Shown one piece after another: positions 17,196 through 25,274 of a DNA stretch of 64,000 nt. Source of the DNA: an uncultured Bacteroidota bacterium (GTDB lineage Bacteria > Bacteroidota > Bacteroidia > Bacteroidales > UBA12481). How positions within the stretch are numbered: position 1 is the stretch's first letter; each line of letters starts with the position of its first letter. A program made the translations under genes and the position numbers. The stretch covers positions 262,051 through 326,050 of the forward strand of contig CAINOB010000002.1 of assembly GCA_903851365.1 (NCBI GenBank), read 5' to 3'. The notes under the pieces are model-generated. The model saw only the letters and a program-made list of their open reading frames with translations, was not told the DNA's origin and searched no databases.

Positions 17196-18305
17196 ATGAA
17201 AAAATTAAGTTATTTATTGAGTATCAGCGCGTTAGCTATCTTCGCACTGGTCGTTCTGTTCCCCGCTTGCGAGGGACCAGTTGGACCAGCCGGTACTAAC
17301 GGAACCAATGGTACAAATGGTACCAACGGTTTGAATGGAAAAGATGCCAATGCTTTCTGTACAAAATGTCACAATGCAGCTACGTTCGCAGCTGTTGAGT
17401 CACAGTTTGCCACATCAAAGCATGGTTCAGGCACAACATGGTCAGGTGACGGTAACCGTCAGAGCTGTGCACGTTGCCACTCCTATCAGGGATTCAAGGA
17501 AACTCAGCTTACCGGTCGCGATACCGTTGAGTTCATTCCTAAGATTCCGGTTCCACTGCAGTGTGATGCATGCCACGATTTCCACGGCACACTTGATTCC
17601 ACTGATTTCCCGAACTATGCTCTCGGTCATACCGAAGCAGTAAAGGTTCTTATGGATCCAAAAGCTGCACCGATTGATTTCGGCAATTCATCCAATGCTT
17701 GCGCTTATTGCCACCAGGCTCGTCCGGGTGCTCCAATTCCAATTCCAATCACTGGTGACACCACCTATGCAATTACCAACTCACGTTTTGGCCCGCACCA
17801 CGGACCACAGGGTAACCTGCTCAATGGAACACAGGGATGGGAAGTTGCCGGAGCTATGGCTTACACAAGCACCAACCACAAAGGTGTTGCAACCTGTTCA
17901 ATGTGTCACATGGCTGAAGGCGAAGGTACTTTAGTTGGCGGTCACACCTGGAGAATTGCAAGTACCGATGGTACCAAAGTTAACATCACCGGTTGCAAAA
18001 AATGCCACAGCGACATCACCAGCACTGACTACAAAGGTCGTCAGACTGAAATCGCAGCTGACCTCAAAAAATTGGGTGACAGATTGACTGCTCTGAAACT
18101 TTTAGATCCTGCAACTTTACTGGCTATTCCTTATAACCAGGTTGCAAGCGGAACAAAACCAGCTGGTAAAGGAAGTAGATGGACCGTTAAAGAAACCGGT
18201 GCATTCTTCAACTATCAGATGGTAGAAGCAGACCGCAGCGAAGGTGTACATAACTACAAGTACATCAAAGCTCTGCTTTCGAACTCTTACGATGCTATCA
18301 AGTAA
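17196..18305 (+). CDS. Hexaheme c-type cytochrome lipoprotein with collagen-like spacer
   Basis: A membrane-anchored electron carrier. I choose ATG 17196 (369 residues) because it begins a clean lipoprotein signal MKKLSYLLSISALAIFALVV with lipobox LFPAC; an in-frame ATG at 17184 adds four residues. Immediately after the lipid cysteine comes a Gly-x-y stretch (GPVGPAGTNGTNGTNGTNG), a flexible collagen-like stalk. Six CxxCH heme sites follow: CTKCH, CARCH, CDACH, CAYCH, CSMCH, CKKCH, with extra histidines (FGPHHGPQ, GHTWR) available as distal ligands. It may be a surface or periplasmic terminal cytochrome of an anaerobic respiratory or extracellular electron transfer chain. FNR-like boxes lie upstream and a strong terminator follows, so it can be transcribed alone. 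Confidence 0.92.
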   Translation: MKKLSYLLSISALAIFALVVLFPACEGPVGPAGTNGTNGTNGTNGLNGKDANAFCTKCHNAATFAAVESQFATSKHGSGTTWSGDGNRQSCARCHSYQGFKETQLTGRDTVEFIPKIPVPLQCDACHDFHGTLDSTDFPNYALGHTEAVKVLMDPKAAPIDFGNSSNACAYCHQARPGAPIPIPITGDTTYAITNSRFGPHHGPQGNLLNGTQGWEVAGAMAYTSTNHKGVATCSMCHMAEGEGTLVGGHTWRIASTDGTKVNITGCKKCHSDITSTDYKGRQTEIAADLKKLGDRLTALKLLDPATLLAIPYNQVASGTKPAGKGSRWTVKETGAFFNYQMVEADRSEGVHNYKYIKALLSNSYDAIK

Positions 18306-18324
18306 TAGTATAATAGTTTAGAAC

Positions 18325-18361
18325 AAAAGGCTCTAACTCGTTTAGAGCCTTTTTGTTTTTT
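18325..18361 (+). terminator. Rho-independent terminator after the hexaheme cytochrome gene
   Basis: A perfect 12-base stem (AAAAGGCTCTAA paired with TTAGAGCCTTTT, loop CTCGT) is followed by a T-rich run (18350-18361). It separates the hexaheme gene from the diheme gene. Confidence 0.9.
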
Positions 18362-18383
18362 CGTAATTTGCTAAAAATTAATT

Positions 18384-18389
18384 GGAGGG
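18384..18389 (+). promoter_or_regulatory. Shine-Dalgarno site of the diheme lipoprotein gene
   Basis: GGAGGG lies nine bases before ATG 18399. Clear Shine-Dalgarno sites are uncommon in this window, and the genes that have them here (this one and the tetraheme cytochrome at 28651) are both cytochromes. Confidence 0.55.
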
Positions 18390-18398
18390 AATAAGAAA

Positions 18399-19031
18399 AT
18401 GAAAAAATTGGCTACCCTGCTGTCAGGGATCCTGATGATCGGTATGGTATCATGCGAATACCAGACAATTGTGCCGTATGATGTTGTAATCCCGGATACA
18501 CCGGTGGATTTTACCACTCAGATTGAACCTATTTTCATACAGTTAAACTGTAAAATGTGCCACACGGGTTCTTTTAAACCAAATTTTGAACAGGGAAAGG
18601 TTTATGCATCACTCATCAACATGAATCTGGTTGATACTGCTCATCCCGAAGAAAGCATCCTGATGGAGAAAATCAACGCAGGACATAATACAGCAAAGGA
18701 TATGACAGCAGCCCAGAAAGCCTTGATTCTGAAGTGGATCACCGAAGGCGCTAAAGGTGTTATCCCTCCAACCAGCTTTAAAAATGAAGTGGAACCAATT
18801 TTTACTACCGCAACATGCACAGGTTGCCATAATGGTTCACAGTCACCCGACCTGAGAGTCAATAAGGCATATGCTTCATTAATTGCAAAAAATCTTGTTG
18901 TTGCTAAAGATCCGGCTGGCAGTAAGCTGATCCAGTATATCAACGCCGGCCACAATACTGCTACCAAAATTACTTCGGATCAGAAAGCCCTGATCACAAA
19001 GTGGATCACTGAAGGTGCATTAAATAATTAA
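18399..19031 (+). CDS. Diheme cytochrome c lipoprotein with internal duplication
   Basis: A 210-residue lipoprotein (signal MKKLATLLSGILMIGMVSC). The mature part is two tandem copies of a one-heme domain of about 85 residues: copy 1 runs from about FTTQIEPIFIQLNCKMCHTG to LILKWITEGAKG, copy 2 from FKNEVEPIFTTATCTGCHNG to LITKWITEGALNN. Both keep YASLI-x-x-NLV, INAGHNT and the KWITEGA ending. The pattern is that of planctomycete-type cytochrome c domains often annotated in Bacteroidota. It probably carries electrons at the outer membrane. It is followed after 13 bases by the DUF5777 barrel gene, so the two are probably co-expressed and may form one complex. Confidence 0.9.
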   Translation: MKKLATLLSGILMIGMVSCEYQTIVPYDVVIPDTPVDFTTQIEPIFIQLNCKMCHTGSFKPNFEQGKVYASLINMNLVDTAHPEESILMEKINAGHNTAKDMTAAQKALILKWITEGAKGVIPPTSFKNEVEPIFTTATCTGCHNGSQSPDLRVNKAYASLIAKNLVVAKDPAGSKLIQYINAGHNTATKITSDQKALITKWITEGALNN

Positions 19032-19044
19032 ACCATACCTAACC

Positions 19045-19962
19045 ATGAAAACTTTAAATAACAGCTTGAAACTGATAGCAGTACTTCTGCTCTTTGCATT
19101 TGGTGCACAATCATATGCCCAGGACTCCGTTGCCGGCCCAGATCGTCGTCCGGTTAAGGAAGTATTCAATTCTTCCCTCCTGATCGACCAGAGAACCAAC
19201 ATCGGACCTTATAAAGGTGGCCTCGAACTGATCATTCATCACCGCTTCGGAACCATGAATAATGGATTTACCGATCTGGCAGGTATCTATGCTTCTTCCA
19301 ATATCCGCCTGGGATTTAATTACGGTATTACCGAGAGATTGTCTGTTGGTGTAGGAACTGAACGGTATAACAAAATGTCGGACATCTACGGAAAATACCT
19401 GATTCTTCAGCAGAGAAGAACTGGTATGCCGGTAAGCCTGAGTTTTTTAACTCAGATTGGAATCGATGGCCGGGATACTTCAGCTTTTGCTAAAAGCTAC
19501 AAGTTTGAAGATCGCTTCTCCTTTTTCAATGAACTGATCGTATCGAGAAAATTCAATAGTAAATTCAGCCTGCAGGCAGCCGGATCCTTTATTCATTTCA
19601 ACGCCGTTCCAAGTGATAGCACCAAATGGAACGATTATCTGGGAGTTTCAGTGGGAGGCCGTTACAAAATACATAATGAAATGTCCATCATCGCTACCTA
19701 TGATCAGGGATTTGCTATGACGGCAACCATTCCTTCCGACGCCGGAACTGCAAGAAAAGACAAACTGGTTGCGCCGAAGCCAAGTTTCGGACTTGGACTT
19801 GAGATCGGTTCACCAACCCACTGCTTTATGGTATTTGTTTCGAACTCAAATAATATCGTTCCGCAGAACAACTTTGTTTATAATACAACCGACCTGTTCG
19901 ATAGCTCCGTGAGTTTCTTTAGTCGGCTCAGGGTTGGGTTTAACCTTACTGTGAGATTTTAA
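19045..19962 (+). CDS. DUF5777 family outer membrane beta-barrel protein
   Basis: A 305-residue protein with signal peptide ending SYAQ. It matches the DUF5777 barrel family of Bacteroidota: PVKEVFNSSLLIDQRTNIGP, LELIIHHRFGTMNNGFTDLA, YASSNIRLGFNYGITERLSV and the final FFSRLRVGFNLTVRF strand ending in F, the usual beta-barrel end signature. Members occur next to cytochrome lipoproteins, and this gene sits between diheme and heptaheme cytochrome genes. A role as the outer membrane pore that lets heme proteins cross, as in porin-cytochrome conduits, is an inference from context; the family itself has no proven function known to me. Confidence 0.85.
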   Translation: MKTLNNSLKLIAVLLLFAFGAQSYAQDSVAGPDRRPVKEVFNSSLLIDQRTNIGPYKGGLELIIHHRFGTMNNGFTDLAGIYASSNIRLGFNYGITERLSVGVGTERYNKMSDIYGKYLILQQRRTGMPVSLSFLTQIGIDGRDTSAFAKSYKFEDRFSFFNELIVSRKFNSKFSLQAAGSFIHFNAVPSDSTKWNDYLGVSVGGRYKIHNEMSIIATYDQGFAMTATIPSDAGTARKDKLVAPKPSFGLGLEIGSPTHCFMVFVSNSNNIVPQNNFVYNTTDLFDSSVSFFSRLRVGFNLTVRF

Positions 19963-19980
19963 TTGAAGGAGAATAGTTGA

Positions 19981-19998
19981 GATTCTAAATTGGAATCT
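19981..19998. repeat. Repeated palindromic 18-mer, copy 2
   Basis: GATTCTAAATTGGAATCT, identical to 14711-14728, here 43-60 bases upstream of the ATG at 20041 and 19 bases after the DUF5777 gene. Confidence 0.7.
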
Positions 19999-20040
19999 TC
20001 AACCTTCCACTTTAATAAGTATAAAGGTCTTTAATCAAAG

Positions 20041-20985
20041 ATGAAACTCAAAACAATAGTATTCCTGCTGGCATTATTCGCCGGGATGACACTTCAGGCT
20101 CAGGATTCGATCCCGCCCGTGAAGTCCAATCCTGCTAATAATCATTGCTTCAGCTGCCATGGTAAACGTTGGTATACCTATGCCAATAAGGATTCAAGCC
20201 AGGTGATCAAGCACAAAATGTTCAAGGATCTGATCATCGATACGGTTGCCTATTACCATAATAACCATAAATCCCTGGCTTGCACCGATTGCCATGCCAG
20301 CGATTATAATAACCTGCCGCATAAGTCGGACCTTAAACTGGAGCCACTTTTAGTTTGTACCGATTGTCACACCGATACCGATGATGTCCCTCCAATCAAT
20401 TTCACTGGTATCACTGAGGAGTACAAGAAAAGCGTGCATGCAACCAGGAAAAATACTGGCGTATCCTGCTGGTCCTGCCATAATCCTCATTCGTATAACA
20501 TTACTACACGTAGCAAGGAAAACCTGAATCAGGTGGTAGCCTACGATAATTCGATCTGCCTCGAATGCCATTCTGGTATGGGCAAGTTCGATATTCTTTA
20601 TGGTGACCCGAAATCGAATCTGATCGCCAAGCACAAATGGCTTCCCGATCCGATCAAGCATTTCAGGAACGTAAGATGTATAGAATGCCATGCCGAGATC
20701 CGTGCTGATGTATTGGTTGCACACAATATCAGGCCAAAGGAGGAAGCTATCCACAATTGCGCCCAGTGCCACTCGACCGATTCAAGGTTGAAATATTCCT
20801 TGTATAAATATCAGCTTGCTCAGGAGCGGTCGGAAAAAGGAGTGCTTACCTCCATTATATCAAGTCGCGACTTTGCCATTGGCACCAATCCAAGCCCGCT
20901 GCTCAACCTGATCAGCCTGCTCGTTTTTGCCTGTGCCATCGGAGGTGTAGCCATCCATACCATAATTCGAATAATGAAGAAGTAA
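20041..20985 (+). CDS. Heptaheme membrane-anchored c-type cytochrome
   Basis: A 314-residue periplasmic multiheme cytochrome. The signal peptide ends LQAQ. Seven CxxCH motifs are visible: CFSCH, CTDCH, CTDCH, CWSCH, CLECH, CIECH, CAQCH. A single transmembrane helix at residues about 288-310 (LLNLISLLVFACAIGGVAIH) ends with the basic tail RIMKK, so the heme domain faces the periplasm. The cytochrome b gene starts two bases after its stop, indicating translational coupling. The pair probably forms a quinol-oxidising unit that moves electrons from the membrane pool to the periplasmic and outer membrane cytochromes encoded upstream. Confidence 0.92.
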   Translation: MKLKTIVFLLALFAGMTLQAQDSIPPVKSNPANNHCFSCHGKRWYTYANKDSSQVIKHKMFKDLIIDTVAYYHNNHKSLACTDCHASDYNNLPHKSDLKLEPLLVCTDCHTDTDDVPPINFTGITEEYKKSVHATRKNTGVSCWSCHNPHSYNITTRSKENLNQVVAYDNSICLECHSGMGKFDILYGDPKSNLIAKHKWLPDPIKHFRNVRCIECHAEIRADVLVAHNIRPKEEAIHNCAQCHSTDSRLKYSLYKYQLAQERSEKGVLTSIISSRDFAIGTNPSPLLNLISLLVFACAIGGVAIHTIIRIMKK

Positions 20986-20986
20986 T

Positions 20987-21646
20987 ATGAGCGGAAAAGT
21001 CTATCTATACCCAATCTGGATCCGGCTGTGGCATTGGCTGAATGCCTTGCTCTGCTTAGTCCTTATTTTCTCGGGAATCAGCATGCATTATGCAAGCCCC
21101 GATGCCACCCGCATCCGTTTTGATCTGGCGGTCACCATGCATAATATCTCCGGAATATTACTGACGGCGAATTATATTATCTTTTTCCTCGGTAACCTGT
21201 TTACCGGCAACGGAAGGAATTACCTGATTCAATTCAGGGGATTTCGCCAGCGGATGTGGAAACAGATTTACTATTATGCTTTTGGAGTCTTTAAGAAAGA
21301 GGAAGCTCCTTTCCCAATCGGAAGCGCACGGAAATTCAATCCTTTGCAGCAGGTTACTTATGCTGTTGTGATGTATTTTATGGTTCCGATGATATTTATC
21401 ACCGGATGGGCCTTGCTTTTCCCACAGGTAATTGTCAGCGAATGGCTCGGAATCAATGGATTTGCAGCTACCGATTTTCTCCATATCCTTGGCGGATTCG
21501 GTGTATCCATATTCCTGGTGATTCATCTTTATTTTGCCACGATGGGTAAAAAACCGACCGATCATTATAAAGCTATGATTAGCGGTTATCATGATGATGA
21601 ATCGGAACATGAATCTGAAAATGATTCTGAAAAGAACCATATATAG
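20987..21646 (+). CDS. Cytochrome b (formate dehydrogenase/hydrogenase gamma-type)
   Basis: A 219-residue integral membrane di-heme b cytochrome of the Ni/Fe-hydrogenase b-subunit or FdnI-like fold. Four helices are visible: WHWLNALLCLVLIFSGISMH (about residues 15-34, His ligand), a helix around MHNISGILLTANYIIFFLG, VVMYFMVPMIFITGWALLFP, and FLHILGGFGVSIFLVIHLYF with the paired histidines. Its role would be quinol oxidation and electron transfer to the adjacent heptaheme cytochrome. The C-terminal tail is strikingly acidic (HDDESEHESENDSEKN). A terminator follows at 21666. Confidence 0.9.
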   Translation: MSGKVYLYPIWIRLWHWLNALLCLVLIFSGISMHYASPDATRIRFDLAVTMHNISGILLTANYIIFFLGNLFTGNGRNYLIQFRGFRQRMWKQIYYYAFGVFKKEEAPFPIGSARKFNPLQQVTYAVVMYFMVPMIFITGWALLFPQVIVSEWLGINGFAATDFLHILGGFGVSIFLVIHLYFATMGKKPTDHYKAMISGYHDDESEHESENDSEKNHI

Positions 21647-21665
21647 GTTTTAATTTCTTAGGTTT

Positions 21666-21703
21666 AAAAAAAACCCGGCCCGGTGTTCCGGCCGGGTTTT
21701 TTT
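21666..21703 (+). terminator. Rho-independent terminator after the cytochrome b gene
   Basis: The stem AAACCCGGCC (21671-21680) pairs with GGCCGGGTTT (21690-21699) around a 9-base loop; eight A upstream and seven T downstream extend the pairing. It ends the diheme-to-cytochrome b operon. Confidence 0.92.
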
Positions 21704-21716
21704 AATACTTGAAAAA

Positions 21717-23489
21717 ATGAAAAAAGTATCTTTCTGGATTGCATTGGCCTTTAATTTATCCGCTCTGGCACAGCAGCCTGCAGGTTCGGTATATCATACC
21801 CCTGCGGAGATCAACGGGCAGTTAACCTCTCTGGCTAAATCGCAGCCCGGGCTGGTTACTTTGCACAACCTTGGGAAAAGTTTCAAGGGGACCGATTATC
21901 AGATCATCGAAATCAGTAAAAAGTCAGCCACGGATAAAAAGAAAAATCCGGCTGTTCTCGTAGTTGCCGACCTCGAAGGAACCGCACCCCTGGCCAGCGA
22001 AGGAGCTCTCGTTCTGATCAATGAGCTGCTAAAGAAACCTGAACGTTTCGAAAATCTTACCTGGTATGTCCTGGCCTGTGGAAATCCGGATGGCGCTGAT
22101 CGGTTTTTTCAGAAACCACTTCTCGTCGATGGCCGCAACATGCGACCATGGAACGACGACATGGACGAGCAAACCGATGAGGATGGTCCGGAAGATCTTA
22201 ATGGTGATGGCTTTATCACTCAGATGCGGGTAAAAGATCCGGATGGCAATTATATAATTGATGATAAGGATCCCCGGCTCATGAAAAGGGCCGATCCCTT
22301 GAAAGGTGAAAAAGGAATTTATAAGCTATATCCTGAAGGCATTGATAATGATGGCGATGGACTGTATAATGAAGATGGTCCCGGCGGAACAAATATCGGT
22401 ATCACCTTTCCATTTTTATATGGTTACAACCAGCCTGGCACCGGTGCCTGGAGTGGTTCGGAACCGGAAATCCTCGGCCTGATGAAATTCATGACCGCGC
22501 ATCCTGAAATTGCCCTCACCATGACCTATGGTTCCTCGAACTGGTGCCTGGTACCACCAAAAGGCGGGCGAAAAAGTGCCATGAGCCTGACAGCCATCAA
22601 ACTGCCACCGCGTTATGCCCAGATGCTCAACGCTGATCCTGATAAAACCTATTCACTTGAGGAGGTCAAGGAAATGCTCAAAGCCACAGTGCCCCCCGGC
22701 ACAACGGTGGATGACGCCATGGTTGCCGGTATGCTGGATATGGGCCCGGTGATCAATCCGCTGGAAGCAGATTCCAAAATTTATGCGGCATTTTCCGACA
22801 AGTACAAGAAATATCTGAAGGAAAAAGGTTGGACCTCAAAAAGGGTAGATCCCCAGAGAGAAAAAGACGGAACATTTGAATTGTGGTCGTATTTTCAGCT
22901 GGGACTGCCTTCGTTCAGCATGGATTTGTGGGCAATGCCAAAGCCTAAGGACTCCACAAAAAACGTATTCATGGCCTATAACGACAGCATTCTCGGTGGC
23001 AAAGGCTTCGTTGCATGGAAAGAATTTAACCATCCCAAACTCGGAAAGGTGGAAATTGGCGGAAATGTTCCTTATGCTGATTTGCTGCCGCCAGGGAAGA
23101 TCGATACCTTGCTGAATGTGCAGGTTCCCTGGATTTTTGAACTGGTAAAACAGATTCCTGAACTGGCACTTGGAGAAGTTAAAGTGGAGGCTCAGGGTGC
23201 CGGAATTTATCGTGTGGATGCATGGATATCCAATAATAAACAACTTCCGTTCCCACTGGCCATTGGCGCCCGGACTAAAGTCCCCCCGCCTGCCATCGTG
23301 ACTGTCACCGGCAAAGGAATCACTTTTATTTCGGGTAGGGAACGCACTCCATTCGAGGGTATCAATGGAAATGAACAACGAAAACTAACCTGGATACTGA
23401 AGGCGGATAATCCCACGGATGTCCTGGTTAAAGTGGATCCGGTGAATGCATACGGAAGTGAAAAATCAATCAGACTGGAAGGGAAATAA
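21717..23489 (+). CDS. M14-like protein lacking zinc ligands (probable pseudo-peptidase)
   Basis: A 590-residue exported protein (signal MKKVSFWIALAFNLSALAQ) homologous along its length to the M14 carboxypeptidase encoded next door. The metal site is gone: the HxxE motif is replaced by E87-G-T-A90 (ADLEGTAPLASE), the third ligand histidine by tyrosine (TMTYGSSNW against AFHNSGG), and the catalytic glutamate region GELF by MDLWAM. The acidic insertion typical of this subgroup is kept (EDLNGDGFITQMRV and EGIDNDGDGLYNEDGPG, EF-hand/dockerin-like). It is probably a catalytically dead binding or regulatory partner of the active paralogue, which starts three bases downstream. Loss of ligands is read directly; the role is inferred. 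Confidence 0.82.
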   Translation: MKKVSFWIALAFNLSALAQQPAGSVYHTPAEINGQLTSLAKSQPGLVTLHNLGKSFKGTDYQIIEISKKSATDKKKNPAVLVVADLEGTAPLASEGALVLINELLKKPERFENLTWYVLACGNPDGADRFFQKPLLVDGRNMRPWNDDMDEQTDEDGPEDLNGDGFITQMRVKDPDGNYIIDDKDPRLMKRADPLKGEKGIYKLYPEGIDNDGDGLYNEDGPGGTNIGITFPFLYGYNQPGTGAWSGSEPEILGLMKFMTAHPEIALTMTYGSSNWCLVPPKGGRKSAMSLTAIKLPPRYAQMLNADPDKTYSLEEVKEMLKATVPPGTTVDDAMVAGMLDMGPVINPLEADSKIYAAFSDKYKKYLKEKGWTSKRVDPQREKDGTFELWSYFQLGLPSFSMDLWAMPKPKDSTKNVFMAYNDSILGGKGFVAWKEFNHPKLGKVEIGGNVPYADLLPPGKIDTLLNVQVPWIFELVKQIPELALGEVKVEAQGAGIYRVDAWISNNKQLPFPLAIGARTKVPPPAIVTVTGKGITFISGRERTPFEGINGNEQRKLTWILKADNPTDVLVKVDPVNAYGSEKSIRLEGK

Positions 23490-23491
23490 TT

Positions 23492-25216
23492 ATGAAAAGG
23501 ACACTGTTTTTTACCGGCCTGCTGATAATTCTGACCTCGATATCCACATTATCGGCACAGGAAAATAAAATTGAAGTTCCGCTTCGGTTTGATCGCTACT
23601 ACAATTATGCCCAGGTAAATGAGGCATTAGTGGCACTGAACAAGGCATTTCCAAAACTTACCAGGCTTGAAATGATCGGCCACAGCGATGAGGGCCGCGA
23701 AATCTGGTCCATCACCGTTAACAATCCTGCCAGCGGTCCCGAAGAAGATAAACCCGGGGTATATGTCGACGGGAATATCCATGGTAACGAAGTGCAGGCT
23801 ACTGAAGTATGCCTTTATTTTCTCAATTATGTTTTAACCAATTATGGCAAGCTCGACAGGGTGACAAAAACGGTCGACAGATCAGTAATCTATTGTGTTC
23901 CGACTGTTAATGTTGATGGTCGTTACCATTGGTTTGCCGATGCCAATAATGCCAGCTCTGGCCGCGGGCTCTGGATTCCCAAAGATGATGACCGCGATGG
24001 TTTGATCGATGAGGATCCTGCTGAAGATCTCGATGGTGATGGTTACTTAACGCAGATGCGAATCCGTGATACCCTCGGGGATTATAAAACGGATCCGAAA
24101 GATCCTCGCTTGATGGTACGCGTTGAAAAAGGTGAAAAAGGAGAATTCCGACTTTTAGGTCCCGAAGGAATCGACAATGATAATGATGGGAAAATTAATG
24201 AGGACGGACCGGGATATGTCGATCCGAACAGGAATTTCCCTTATAACTGGCAGCCCAATTACGTGGAGAGCGGTGGCGGGAGTTACCCGCTCGAAGGTAA
24301 GGGCTTACAGGCTGTTGCTAATTTTCTTTATGCTAGGAAAAATATTCTGGTGGCCTGGGCCTTTCATAATTCAGGCGGGATGATCCTTCGCGGACCAACC
24401 AGTAAACTAGCCCAGGAATATGACCGTCGTGATATCGAGGTTTTCGATTATCTTGGAAAGAACGGTGAAAAAATGGTTCCGGGATACAATTATCTTATCT
24501 CCTGGAAAGATCTGTATACCACCTGGGGTGATTTTGGTGATTTTACCGATGATATCGTAGGCGCCTTTACTCTCGTGGGTGAACTTTTTCAGTCGAACAC
24601 GGAGTCGTATCGCTCCGATACCACAAAACCTGCGCCAATGGATGAGCAATCTACCGAGCGGATGAAGTTCAATGATTACCTGACCAATGGTGCCATGTAC
24701 TCCACCTGGAAACCCTATAAGCACCCTCTTTATGGAAATATTGAGATCGGCGGCTGGAGTAAGTTCAATGCACGTTTGCCACAGCCTTTTATGCTGATGG
24801 ACCTGGTTCACAGGAATGCCATGGCAGTTTTCATGAGCGCTTTCAACCTGCCGCAGATCAGTATGAATATTTTCAGCAAAGAGAAAATCGGAGATAATCT
24901 TTACCGCATAAAAGTCAGGCTATCGAATTCCAAGGCTGTTTCATCAGAAACTTATCAGTCGGTGAGGATAAAAATTAATCCCATGGATTACCTGAAACTC
25001 GAAGGGAAGGATATTCAGGTTGTGGCTGGCGGCCCGATAACAGATCAATTCCGGAATGAGGCTTCCTATAAGCAATATAAACCTGAGATCCAGTTCTTCA
25101 TGATCCCCTCCTTCGGGCAGGTTGAATATCAGTTCCTGGTATCCGGAAAAGGAAAGCTGAAACTTCAATATCACTCTGAGAAAGCGACAGATAGGGTTAA
25201 AGAAATTGATCTCTGA
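23492..25216 (+). CDS. M14 family zinc metallocarboxypeptidase
   Basis: A 574-residue exported peptidase (signal peptide ending STLSAQ). The zinc ligands are H97 and E100 in VDGNIHGNEVQATEV, with the third histidine in VAWAFHNSGGM. A glutamate in TLVGELFQSNTE is the likely catalytic base. Residues about 160-255 form an acidic insertion with Ca-site-like loops (DDDRDGLIDEDP, EDLDGDGYLTQMRI, DNDNDGKINEDGPG) before YVDPNRNFPYNW, whose R/N are substrate-carboxylate binders. A beta-sandwich follows the catalytic domain. It would trim C-terminal residues from extracytoplasmic peptides. It is paired with an inactive paralogue three bases upstream, inside a cytochrome locus. Confidence 0.9.
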   Translation: MKRTLFFTGLLIILTSISTLSAQENKIEVPLRFDRYYNYAQVNEALVALNKAFPKLTRLEMIGHSDEGREIWSITVNNPASGPEEDKPGVYVDGNIHGNEVQATEVCLYFLNYVLTNYGKLDRVTKTVDRSVIYCVPTVNVDGRYHWFADANNASSGRGLWIPKDDDRDGLIDEDPAEDLDGDGYLTQMRIRDTLGDYKTDPKDPRLMVRVEKGEKGEFRLLGPEGIDNDNDGKINEDGPGYVDPNRNFPYNWQPNYVESGGGSYPLEGKGLQAVANFLYARKNILVAWAFHNSGGMILRGPTSKLAQEYDRRDIEVFDYLGKNGEKMVPGYNYLISWKDLYTTWGDFGDFTDDIVGAFTLVGELFQSNTESYRSDTTKPAPMDEQSTERMKFNDYLTNGAMYSTWKPYKHPLYGNIEIGGWSKFNARLPQPFMLMDLVHRNAMAVFMSAFNLPQISMNIFSKEKIGDNLYRIKVRLSNSKAVSSETYQSVRIKINPMDYLKLEGKDIQVVAGGPITDQFRNEASYKQYKPEIQFFMIPSFGQVEYQFLVSGKGKLKLQYHSEKATDRVKEIDL

Positions 25217-25240
25217 TGCGGATGGAAATTGTTAGATTAT

Positions 25241-25248
25241 TAACTTTG
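25241..25248 (+). promoter_or_regulatory. Putative -7 element of the 19-heme cytochrome gene
   Basis: TAACTTTG matches TAnnTTTG, 26 bases before ATG 25275. The -33 region is not convincing. Confidence 0.4.
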
Positions 25249-25274
25249 AAGAATAGGTAAATAAATATATAGAT

